A DNA stretch of 7,233 nucleotides from Candidatus Proendomicrobium guianensium. GTDB lineage: Bacteria > Elusimicrobiota > Endomicrobiia > Endomicrobiales > Endomicrobiaceae. Location: NCBI GenBank assembly GCA_009785775.1, contig WQVR01000040.1:1-7233 (forward strand), written 5' to 3'. The notes beneath the pieces were generated by a model. That model saw only the letters and a list, made by a program, of their open reading frames with translations. It was not told the DNA's origin and ran no database searches. The position numbers and the translations under genes are program-made. Positions 1-6,382 of the stretch are shown in pieces; position 1 is the stretch's first letter; the number at the start of each line of letters is the position of its first letter.

Positions 1-1143
1 GAAAATGTAAATATAAAAGCTGATGATATAGCGGCGCTTAGCGCTTTTGCAAAAGAAAACGAAGTAGGCTTTACTTTTGTAGGCCCCGAAATTCCTTTAG
101 CGCAAGGTATTGTAGACCACTTTGAAAAAAACTGTTTAAAAATTTTTGGTCCTTCACAAAAAGGGGCAATGCTTGAGGCCTCTAAAGATTTTTCTAAAAA
201 ATTTATGATAGATAACCATATACCCACCGCCGCTTACAGCAGTTTTGATAACTCTACAGACGCCTTAAAATATTTAGAAAGTTTTGACGCCGGCAAAAAA
301 CTTGTGGTAAAAGCAGACGGGCTTGCCGCCGGCAAGGGCGTATATATTTGCCAAAATATACCTGAAGCCCAAAATGCCGTTAAAGAAATAATGGAGACAC
401 AAATTTTTGGCGCTTCAGGAAGTAAAATTGTAATAGAAGAGTTTTTAGAAGGTTTTGAATTATCTGTTTTAATGTTTACCGATGGTGAAAGTTATAAACT
501 AATGCCTGCCGCGCAAGACCACAAGCGTGTGTTTGACAATGACCAAGGCCCCAACACAGGCGGTATGGGCGCATATGCCCCCGCGCCAAGTGCAAGCCCT
601 GAATTAATGCAAAGTATTGACGGCATTGTTTTAAAAATAATGCAAGGCATTAAAAAAGAAAATATAGATTATCGCGGTATTTTGTATGTAGGGTTTTTAG
701 TGTCTGGCGGCGTGCCGTATGTGCTTGAATTTAACTGCCGCTTTGGCGATCCTGAAACGCAAGTTTTACTGCCTTTACTTAAAACAGATTTGTCAGACAT
801 TTGCCACGGCGTAATAGATAAAAAATTAAAAGATATAAATGTGGAATGGTCTGCAGATACCGCTGTAACCGTTGTGCTTGCCTCGGGCGGTTATCCGGGC
901 GAGTTTAAGAACGGTTATGAAATTACGGGAACCGGCGAAGTTGATAAAAACTGTACGGTTTATCATGCCGGCACAAAAAATGAAAACGGGAAATTGTTAA
1001 CCGCAGGCGGCAGGGTTTTGGCTGTAACTGCCGTAGCCGAAAATATAGCTGACGCCGTAAAAAAAGTTTATGAAAATGTAGAAAAAATAAATTTTACGGG
1101 TATGCACTACCGTAAAGATATCGCAAAAAGAGCATTACGCTAA
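1..1143 (+). CDS. purD: phosphoribosylamine--glycine ligase (GAR synthetase), 5'-truncated
   Basis: This cytoplasmic ATP-grasp enzyme joins glycine to 5-phosphoribosylamine with ATP, giving glycinamide ribonucleotide (GAR), the second step of purine synthesis. The frame is open from the first base, and 380 residues are visible before the TAA. The first ATG, at 169, is an internal methionine, because the upstream codons already encode family sequence (FVGPEIPLAQGIVDHF, then IFGPSQKGAMLEASK). About 40 N-terminal residues, including the expected GSGGREHA dinucleotide-fold motif, lie outside the window. Counting from the first visible codon, the ATP-grasp lysine/glycine loop KADGLAAGKGV is at about 104-114, EEFLEGFELSVL at 146-157, QDHKRVFDNDQGPNTGGMGA at 172-191, and the metal-binding EFNCRFGDPETQ at about 243-254. 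No key residue seems missing. purK follows after 14 nt, so the two are very probably cotranscribed. Identification is firm; only the start is unknown. Confidence 0.97.
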   Translation, partial: ENVNIKADDIAALSAFAKENEVGFTFVGPEIPLAQGIVDHFEKNCLKIFGPSQKGAMLEASKDFSKKFMIDNHIPTAAYSSFDNSTDALKYLESFDAGKKLVVKADGLAAGKGVYICQNIPEAQNAVKEIMETQIFGASGSKIVIEEFLEGFELSVLMFTDGESYKLMPAAQDHKRVFDNDQGPNTGGMGAYAPAPSASPELMQSIDGIVLKIMQGIKKENIDYRGILYVGFLVSGGVPYVLEFNCRFGDPETQVLLPLLKTDLSDICHGVIDKKLKDINVEWSADTAVTVVLASGGYPGEFKNGYEITGTGEVDKNCTVYHAGTKNENGKLLTAGGRVLAVTAVAENIADAVKKVYENVEKINFTGMHYRKDIAKRALR

Positions 1144-1157
1144 AAAAGGGCATAAAA

Positions 1158-2315
1158 ATGGAAAAAATATTATCGGCAGATTTAAAACTCGGCATTATCG
1201 CAGGCGGACAGCTTGGCAAAATGCTTATTCAGGAAGCAAGCAAGTGGGATATAATTACCTATGTACTTGACGACGCCGAAAATTGCCCTTGTGCGGGGCT
1301 TGCCAATGTTTTTGTTAAAGGCTCCCGTTTTGATTTTGACGCCGTGTATAATTTCGGCAAAAAAGTTGATATTTTAACTTTTGAAATTGAAAGCATAAAT
1401 GTTGAAGCATTGTTTAAGTTAAAAGAAGAAGGCTTAAAAATTGTGCCTGATCCCTCTATTCTTCAACTGTTTCAAAATAAAGAAAAACAAAAAGAATTTT
1501 ATGTTAAAAACAATCTGCCTACTTCGCCTTTTACATCGTATAAAGATAAAGATGAAGTATTGCAAGCCGTTGAAAAAAAGAGCCTTAGGCTCCCGTTTGT
1601 GCAAAAGCTTAAAACCGGCGGTTATGACGGGCGCGGCGTGTCGGTAATAAATACCGAAGCCGATTTAAAAGATTTGCTTGAGGGCGAATGTATAGTAGAA
1701 GAAAAAGTTGATATCCACAAAGAAATTGCCGTAATAGTTGCCCGTAACGAAAGCGGCGAAGTTAAAACTTTTCCCGCGGTAGACATGGTTTTCGATCCTA
1801 AAGCAAACCTTGTCAAACATCTTGTTTGCCCGGTATTAGATATAACCGAAGCGCAGCATAAACTTGCCGAAGAAATTGCCCGCAAATTAATTACAGATTT
1901 AAACATGTGCGGGCTGCTCGCAATAGAGTTTTTTATAGACGCGAAAGGAAATATACTGGTTAATGAATCTGCCCCGCGCACGCACAATAGCGGTCATCAC
2001 ACAATAGAGGGTATTGTTACTTCCCAGTTTGAGCAACAACTCAGGGCTGTTTTAAACCTACCGCTTGGTTCTACCCAAATAAAAATGCCCGCGGTAATGG
2101 TAAATTTGCTTGGCGAGCCGGGTTTTGAAGGCAAAGTTAAGTATGAAGGGTTTGCAGAGGCTTTAGCAATTGAAGGCGTAAATATTCATTTATACGGCAA
2201 AAAAACAATGAAACCATTTAGAAAAATGGGACACATTACAATTATAGACAAAGAACTAGACAATGCCGTAAAAAAGTCTGAAATCGTAAAAAATACTTTA
2301 AAGGTAAAAGCATGA
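1158..2315 (+). CDS. purK: 5-(carboxyamino)imidazole ribonucleotide synthase (PurK)
   Basis: PurK is an ATP-grasp enzyme that converts AIR, bicarbonate and ATP to N5-CAIR, the substrate of PurE. The 385-residue product has normal family length. The N-terminal nucleotide-fold loop IIAGGQLGKML is at 13-23 and TFEIESI at 74-80. The segment around PDPSILQLFQNKEKQKEF at 97-114 opens the ATP-grasp part. The lysine and glycine-rich loop KTGGYDGRG is at 152-160, EEKVDIHKEIAVIVAR at 181-196, and the signature NESAPRTHNSGHHT at 269-282, followed by TSQFEQQLRAVLNLPLG. RKMGHITI at 355-362 lies in the C-terminal domain. The ATG at 1158 is preceded by AAGGG (1146-1150) at 7 nt spacing, which supports this start. 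The stop overlaps the purE start by 4 nt (ATGA), so PurK and PurE are probably made by coupled translation. All expected motifs are present. Confidence 0.97.
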   Translation: MEKILSADLKLGIIAGGQLGKMLIQEASKWDIITYVLDDAENCPCAGLANVFVKGSRFDFDAVYNFGKKVDILTFEIESINVEALFKLKEEGLKIVPDPSILQLFQNKEKQKEFYVKNNLPTSPFTSYKDKDEVLQAVEKKSLRLPFVQKLKTGGYDGRGVSVINTEADLKDLLEGECIVEEKVDIHKEIAVIVARNESGEVKTFPAVDMVFDPKANLVKHLVCPVLDITEAQHKLAEEIARKLITDLNMCGLLAIEFFIDAKGNILVNESAPRTHNSGHHTIEGIVTSQFEQQLRAVLNLPLGSTQIKMPAVMVNLLGEPGFEGKVKYEGFAEALAIEGVNIHLYGKKTMKPFRKMGHITIIDKELDNAVKKSEIVKNTLKVKA

Positions 2316-2806
2316 AAGAAATTTTAGCAGGCATAGTAATGGGGTCTGACTCTGACTTAAATGTCATGAAAGAGGCTGCCGAAATTTTTAAGCAGTTTGA
2401 AATTCCTTATGAGATAGACATTGTTTCCGCCCACAGAACGCCCGAAAAACTTTTTGAATACGCAAGCACCGCCCACTCAAGGGGTATAAAAGTTATAATT
2501 GCAGGCGCTGGTGGCGCCGCGCATTTACCGGGTATGATAGCTGCGATATCGCCTTTGCCGGTAATAGGCGTGCCTGTAAAATCTTCCAACTCTATAGACG
2601 GGTGGGACAGTGTTTTATCTATACTGCAAATGCCGGGCGGGGTGCCTGTGGCAACGGTTGCATTAAACGGCGCAAAAAATGCGGGAATACTTGCTGCACA
2701 AATTTTATCTGCATGCGATACAAGCTTAAGAGATAAAATTATAAAATATAAACAGTCGCTAAAAGAAATGGTGCTGGAAAAATCTACGGCATTAAATAAA
2801 AAGTAA
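2312..2806 (+). CDS. purE: N5-carboxyaminoimidazole ribonucleotide mutase, class I (PurE)
   Basis: PurE moves the carboxyl group of N5-CAIR to carbon 4 of the imidazole, giving CAIR. In other bacteria it is an octamer. At 164 residues it has the usual length of class I PurE. Visible motifs are GSDSD at 11-15 in the substrate phosphate/ribose site, SAHRTP at 39-44 with the presumed catalytic histidine H41, the glycine loop GAGGAAHLPGM at 65-75, and QMPGGVPVATVALNGAKNAG at 106-125. The immediately upstream purK supports the N5-CAIR mutase (class I) reaction rather than the class II AIR carboxylase reaction. The start at 2312 overlaps the purK stop in ATGA, and AGG at 2302-2304 lies 7 nt upstream. 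The last 15 or so residues are lysine-rich and not part of the conserved core. A 27-nt gap separates it from pyrR. Confidence 0.97.
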   Translation: MKEILAGIVMGSDSDLNVMKEAAEIFKQFEIPYEIDIVSAHRTPEKLFEYASTAHSRGIKVIIAGAGGAAHLPGMIAAISPLPVIGVPVKSSNSIDGWDSVLSILQMPGGVPVATVALNGAKNAGILAAQILSACDTSLRDKIIKYKQSLKEMVLEKSTALNKK

Positions 2807-2833
2807 AGTATCCTTAAATACAGGCAAAATAAA

Positions 2834-3376
2834 ATGGAAAAAAAACGCGAAATAATTTTAAACGCCGGACAAATGGAAAGCGCTATTGCAAAGCTTGCAG
2901 AAGATATTTATGCTAAAAACTCTTCTGTAGCCAACCTTGCTTTTATAGGCATACAAACGCGCGGTGTAAACTTGGCAACGCGCTTACGCGCTATTGTTGC
3001 AAAATTAGCAAATGTTAAAGAGGCTTCTCTTAGCTACGGCACGCTGGATATTACCCTTTACAGAGACGATATAAGCGAAGCGGGCGCGGGCATACCCATA
3101 ATTAAAGATACCGATATACCTTTCGACATAAAAGGCAAAAATATAATTTTGGTAGACGACGTTTTATACACAGGCCGCACCATACGCGCCGCGCTTAATG
3201 TTTTAAGCGATTTCGGCAGGGCGCAAACCGTACAGCTTGCCGTGCTTATAGACCGCCCGGGGCGCGAACTTCCCATAGAAGCAAACTTTGCCGCCTTTAA
3301 GCACAATGCTAACGAAGCCATACAGGTAGAATTTAAAGAGTTAGACGGTCAAGACCAAGTAATAGTTTTGAAATAA
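2834..3376 (+). CDS. pyrR: PyrR family protein: uracil phosphoribosyltransferase / pyr operon regulator
   Basis: PyrR proteins have a type I phosphoribosyltransferase fold. In Bacillus they bind pyr leader RNA in response to UMP/UTP, and many also convert uracil and PRPP to UMP. The 180-residue product matches the usual size. Seen are IGIQTRGVNLATRL at 38-51, the PyrR hallmark LDITLYRDD at 71-79, the PRPP-binding loop ILVDDVLYTGRT at 105-116, and the C-terminal RELPIEANF at 144-152 and DGQDQVIVL at 171-179. The phosphoribosyltransferase core is therefore intact. In contrast, residues at positions linked to RNA binding in B. subtilis PyrR differ: A19, E23, G143 and E149 stand where I recall T18, H22, H140 and R146. 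The usual VGKNIPTS stretch is replaced by FAAFKHNAN. AGG at 2822-2824 precedes the ATG by 9 nt. It heads the pyrimidine half of the cluster. Membership of the family is firm; an RNA-attenuation role is doubtful. Confidence 0.94.
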   Translation: MEKKREIILNAGQMESAIAKLAEDIYAKNSSVANLAFIGIQTRGVNLATRLRAIVAKLANVKEASLSYGTLDITLYRDDISEAGAGIPIIKDTDIPFDIKGKNIILVDDVLYTGRTIRAALNVLSDFGRAQTVQLAVLIDRPGRELPIEANFAAFKHNANEAIQVEFKELDGQDQVIVLK

Positions 3377-3382
3377 TACTTT

Positions 3383-3386
3383 GGAG
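3383..3386 (+). promoter_or_regulatory. ribosome binding site deciding the pyrB start
   Basis: GGAG sits 6 nt before the ATG at 3393. A longer reading frame from the TTG at 3381 would place this site inside the coding sequence and add four residues (MERA) with no site in front of it. The ATG at 3393 is therefore the better pyrB start. Confidence 0.8.
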
Positions 3387-3392
3387 CGGGCA

Positions 3393-4361
3393 ATGCCTTT
3401 TAACCGTAAAGATTTATTGGGGCTTGAACACCTAGACAAACACGAAATACAAGAAATTTTGCAGTCGGTAAAACCGTTTAAAAGTTTATTTACGCGCTCC
3501 GTAAAAAAGGCGCCTACCCTTGTAGGAAAAACTGTAGTAAACCTGTTTTACGAACCCTCAACACGCACGCGCATGTCTTTTGAAATGGCGGCAAAACGCC
3601 TTTCTGCAGACGTTGTAAGCGTTGCGGCAAGCACCTCAAGCGTGGTAAAAGGCGAAAGCTTAATAGACACGGGCAAAACCTTAGAGGCAATGAAGGCTGA
3701 CTTTGTAATTATACGCCACTCGCGCGCGGGCTCTGCGGGGATACTTGCCGAAAATCTTAACGCTTCCATAATAAACGCGGGAGACGGTTTCCACGAACAC
3801 CCCACGCAAGGTCTATTAGACCTTTACACGATACTTGAAAAAAAGAAAAAAGTGGAAGGCTTGAAAGTTTTGCTTGTCGGTGACATTTTGCACAGCCGCG
3901 TAGCCAAAAGCAATATTTGGGCGCTTACAAAACTTGGCGCGGAAGTGCGCGTGGCGGGTCCTTCAACTTTAATACCAAAAAATATAAGCGAGCTTGGCGT
4001 AAAAGCTTACTATAACTTAGACGAAGCCGTAAAAGGCGTAGACGTTGTAAACATTTTGCGCATACAGCTTGAACGCCAACAGCAAAATTTATTCCCTTCC
4101 GTGCATGAATATGTAGAACTTTATCAAATGACGGCAGAACGCTTAGCCAAAGCCAAGCCCGACGTTATAGTAATGCACCCCGGCCCCATGAACCGCGGCA
4201 TAGAAATTTCTTCTCAGGTTGCAGACAGCGCGGCGTCTGTAATAAACGAGCAGGTAACCAACGGCATAGCCGTACGCATGGCTGTGCTTTATACGCTTGC
4301 GCAGGCTAAAAAAAGCCCGCTTATTAAAGAAACTAATAATCCTATAAACAACAAAAGGTAA
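3393..4361 (+). CDS. pyrB: aspartate carbamoyltransferase catalytic subunit
   Basis: PyrB condenses carbamoyl phosphate with aspartate to give N-carbamoyl-aspartate, the committed step of pyrimidine synthesis, in the cytoplasm. From the ATG at 3393 the product has 322 residues, normal for a catalytic chain. The carbamoyl-phosphate motif FYEPSTRTRMSFE is at 52-64, with the STRTR core at 56-60. The flexible catalytic loop STSSVVKGESL is at 80-90, RHSRAGSA at 108-115, HEHPTQGLLDLY at 134-145, the aspartate-binding region ILRIQLERQ at 221-229 and MHPGPMNRG at 261-269. All expected catalytic residues appear present. The nearest relatives by motif order are transcarbamoylases that act without a regulatory chain; no pyrI follows here, and pyrC starts 3 nt after the stop. 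The last 20 residues are poorly conserved and end in an asparagine- and lysine-rich tail. A start at the TTG at 3381 is less likely. Confidence 0.97.
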   Translation: MPFNRKDLLGLEHLDKHEIQEILQSVKPFKSLFTRSVKKAPTLVGKTVVNLFYEPSTRTRMSFEMAAKRLSADVVSVAASTSSVVKGESLIDTGKTLEAMKADFVIIRHSRAGSAGILAENLNASIINAGDGFHEHPTQGLLDLYTILEKKKKVEGLKVLLVGDILHSRVAKSNIWALTKLGAEVRVAGPSTLIPKNISELGVKAYYNLDEAVKGVDVVNILRIQLERQQQNLFPSVHEYVELYQMTAERLAKAKPDVIVMHPGPMNRGIEISSQVADSAASVINEQVTNGIAVRMAVLYTLAQAKKSPLIKETNNPINNKR

Positions 4362-4364
4362 ACT

Positions 4365-5657
4365 ATGCCAATACATATTAAAAACGTAAAAATTATAGAC
4401 CCTTCTACAAAAACTGACAAAACCGGCGATTTGTTTATAGAAAACGGTAAAATTGTTGAAACGCTTTCAAAGCCCGCAACTATTACCATAGACGGTACTG
4501 ATAAAATTGCTATGCCCGGTATTATAGATGTACACGCGCACTTGCGCGAACCGGGTTTTGAAGAAAAAGAAACTATTTTTACAGGTACCCGCGCTGCCGC
4601 AAAAGGCGGCATTACAACGGTTTTTTGTATGCCTAACACTAAGCCGGCTACCGATAATGCCCCGTCGGTAGAGTATATACTTTTAAAATCGCAAAAAGAG
4701 GGCGCGGTTAATGTTTTCCCCGTGGGCTGTATTACAAAGGGTTCGCTTGGGGAAGAACTTGCCGAAATAGGGATACTTAAAAAAGCTGGCGCGGTAGCTT
4801 TATCGGACGACGGGCTTCCCGTGTCAAACTCCCAAGTTATGCGGCTTGCTTTAGAATATTCTAAAATGTTTAACCTGCCTGTAATCAGCCACGCAGAAGA
4901 TAAAGAACTTTCAAAAGACGGCGTTGTAAACGAAGGCAAAAATTCTATGATATTGGGGCTTCGCGGTATACCAAGGCAAGCCGAAGAAGTTATAGTAAGC
5001 CGCGACATAATGCTTGCAGAACTTACCGGCGGGCATTTGCATATAGCGCATATTTCTACGGCAGGCTCTGTAGAACTTGTGCGTCAGGCAAAAAAACGCG
5101 GTGTTCGCGTCACCGCCGAAACCTGCCCTCATCACTTTTCACTGACAGACGATATTTTAAGCACATACTCTACAAACGCCAAAATGAACCCTCCGCTACG
5201 TGAAGCTAGCGATGTAGAAGCAATAAAACAAGGCCTTAAAGACGGCACTATAGATTGTATAGCCACAGACCACGCCCCGCATACTGCCGAAGAAAAAGCC
5301 CGCGAGTTTGACATTGCGCCTTTTGGAATAATAGGGTTTGAAACAATGCTAAGCTTAACGCTTAATGAGTTAGTAGATACAGGCGTTTTAACACTGCCCG
5401 AGGCGGTAGAAAAACTTTCGTGTAATGCCGCAAAAATTTTCTCACTTACAGGCAGGGGAAGTTTAGAAGCGGGAAGTATCGCAGATATTACTATAATTGA
5501 TACTAATTATAATTATACGTTTACGGAAGAAAGTATACTTTCAAAAAGTACCAATAGTCCCTTTATAGGCAGAAAGTTTAAAGGGGGGGCAGTTTATACA
5601 ATAGTCGGGGGAAAAATAGTTTGGTCACAAAAAGACGGGATAGCGCCCTTAAAGTAA
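4365..5657 (+). CDS. pyrC: dihydroorotase, type I, catalytically complete
   Basis: This zinc amidohydrolase closes N-carbamoyl-aspartate to dihydroorotate. At 430 residues it is a full-length type I enzyme. The metal ligands are visible: DVHAHLREPG at 55-64 (H57, H59), an aspartate in LSDDG at 147-150 (D148 or D149, seen in other type I enzymes), ISHAED at 175-180 (H176), HIAHIS at 226-231 (H229) and ATDHAPH at 300-306 (D302). KMNPPLRE at 273-280 contributes substrate contacts. It is therefore an active enzyme and not an inactive PyrC' partner of PyrB. The C-terminal strand VYTIVGGKIVW is family-like, so the zero frame is correct through the G7 run at 5583-5589. The ATG lies 3 nt after the pyrB stop, with AAGG at 4354-4357 inside the pyrB end serving as ribosome binding site. 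The last 37 nt overlap pyrK in another frame. Confidence 0.97.
   Translation: MPIHIKNVKIIDPSTKTDKTGDLFIENGKIVETLSKPATITIDGTDKIAMPGIIDVHAHLREPGFEEKETIFTGTRAAAKGGITTVFCMPNTKPATDNAPSVEYILLKSQKEGAVNVFPVGCITKGSLGEELAEIGILKKAGAVALSDDGLPVSNSQVMRLALEYSKMFNLPVISHAEDKELSKDGVVNEGKNSMILGLRGIPRQAEEVIVSRDIMLAELTGGHLHIAHISTAGSVELVRQAKKRGVRVTAETCPHHFSLTDDILSTYSTNAKMNPPLREASDVEAIKQGLKDGTIDCIATDHAPHTAEEKAREFDIAPFGIIGFETMLSLTLNELVDTGVLTLPEAVEKLSCNAAKIFSLTGRGSLEAGSIADITIIDTNYNYTFTEESILSKSTNSPFIGRKFKGGAVYTIVGGKIVWSQKDGIAPLK
5583..5589 (+). repeat. G7 homopolymer inside the end of pyrC
   Basis: Seven consecutive G, read AAA GGG GGG GCA in the pyrC frame (residues 406-409), in otherwise AT-leaning DNA. The pyrK frame (-1 relative to pyrC) is closed by TAA at 5579-5581 and open from 5582 onward. 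A -1 slip or one extra G would therefore lead directly into pyrK. The tract is plain to see; a functional role is only inference. Confidence 0.9.
5607..5611 (+). promoter_or_regulatory. probable ribosome binding site for pyrK, inside pyrC
   Basis: GGGGG (followed by A) lies 9 nt before the TTG at 5621, within the last codons of pyrC. It would pair with the anti-Shine-Dalgarno sequence with one G-U wobble. No ATG or GTG in the pyrK frame lies between the upstream stop at 5579-5581 and the conserved part of PyrK, so this site with the TTG is the best available start. Confidence 0.5.
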
Positions 5658-6382
5658 TTTCCAATAAACTCCTTTGCGGTGATTATTATATTTTAACTTT
5701 CTCCTGCGGCACTGCCGGCACTGCTTACAAAGCAGCTCAAGCAGGGCAGTTTTGCATGATAAGCACGGAAGGCTTTTTTTTGCGCCGTCCTATAAGTATT
5801 TATAATATTAAGGCAGGCGAAATATCCTTTTTGTATAAAGTTGTCGGCGGAGGAACTAAAGCGCTGTCAAAACTAAAAAAAGGCGACAGTGCCCAGGTTT
5901 TGGGTCCCTTAGGTGAGGGTTACCCTGTAAAAACAGCCGAATATCTGCCGGTGATAGTTGCGGGCGGCACGGGCATAGCAAGTATACACTTTCTTGCCAC
6001 AAAGTTAAAAACGAAGGGAACATTATTTTACGGCGCGAGCAGCAAAGCAGATTTATTGTGCCTTAAAGAATTTAAAAAACTAGGCTGGAAAACAGAAGTT
6101 GCCACTGAAGACGCCACTGCAGGGCATAAAGGTTATATTACTGATGTGCTAAACAAAAAACTAACTGACAAAAATGTAGTTTTTGCTTGTGGCCCTACCC
6201 CAATGTTAAAAAAAATTATAGATATTGCCAAACAAAAGGGCGCCAAGGGTTTTGTATCGCTTGAAGAACACATGGCTTGCGGAGTTGGCAATTGCCAAGG
6301 GTGCGCCGTAAAAATAGGCGATGAATATAAAATGACATGCAACTGCGGCCCTGTTTTTAATATAGCCGAAGTGGAATTATGA
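5621..6382 (+). CDS. pyrK: dihydroorotate dehydrogenase B, electron-transfer subunit
   Basis: PyrK is the FAD and [2Fe-2S] subunit that passes electrons from the FMN of PyrD to NAD+ in the class 1B dihydroorotate dehydrogenase (alpha2beta2 in Lactococcus). From the TTG the product is 253 residues, normal length. The ferredoxin-reductase-like FAD motif RRPISIYN is at 55-62 and the NAD-site glycine loop VAGGTGIASIHFL at 113-125. ACGPTPML at 189-196 follows, then the cluster region EEHMACGVGNCQGC, with C220, C225, C228 and C240 as the four ligands (spacing x4, x2, x11), and GPVF at 243-246. An additional cysteine, C242, sits beside the last ligand. The start is uncertain: TTG at 5621 is the only usual start codon upstream of the conserved region, and it overlaps pyrC by 37 nt. 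The stop overlaps the pyrD ATG by 4 nt, fitting equal production of both subunits. An eight-T run at 5774-5781 precedes the FAD motif without breaking the frame. Confidence 0.95.
   Translation: MVTKRRDSALKVISNKLLCGDYYILTFSCGTAGTAYKAAQAGQFCMISTEGFFLRRPISIYNIKAGEISFLYKVVGGGTKALSKLKKGDSAQVLGPLGEGYPVKTAEYLPVIVAGGTGIASIHFLATKLKTKGTLFYGASSKADLLCLKEFKKLGWKTEVATEDATAGHKGYITDVLNKKLTDKNVVFACGPTPMLKKIIDIAKQKGAKGFVSLEEHMACGVGNCQGCAVKIGDEYKMTCNCGPVFNIAEVEL

Noticed and set aside
1..168. Possibility that the first 168 bases are a leader before a purD start at the ATG at 169
   Set aside because: The same frame encodes conserved PurD sequence from base 1 (FVGPEIPLAQGIVDHF), so the ATG at 169 is internal and the gene is cut by the window edge.
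1441..1647. Plus-strand 68-codon frame inside purK
   Set aside because: It overlaps purK entirely in a different frame; its lysine and isoleucine richness follows from AT-rich DNA, and no family is recognisable.
1622..1987. Minus-strand open frame of 121 codons inside purK
   Set aside because: It is antisense to the conserved ATP-grasp region of purK, and its composition is explained by the complementary strand.
2738..2752. AT-rich stretch near the end of purE resembling a -10 box, considered as an internal promoter for pyrR
   Set aside because: Such AT-rich words occur throughout this DNA, no matching -35 box at the right spacing stands out, and the segment is coding sequence.
2812..2824. 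Possible small hairpin CCT...AGG that could hide the pyrR ribosome binding site
   Set aside because: The stem has only three pairs with a seven-base loop, and the pairing does not extend. It is too weak to call a regulatory element.
4289..5008. Minus-strand open frame of 239 codons across the end of pyrB and the first half of pyrC
   Set aside because: It lies antisense to clearly conserved pyrB/pyrC sequence, shows no recognisable domain, is rich in serine and isoleucine as expected from the complement of the sense codons, and has no evident ribosome binding site.
5774..5781. T8 run in pyrK, considered as a terminator tail or a frameshift
   Set aside because: No GC-rich hairpin precedes it, and the reading frame continues straight into the conserved RRPISIYN motif.
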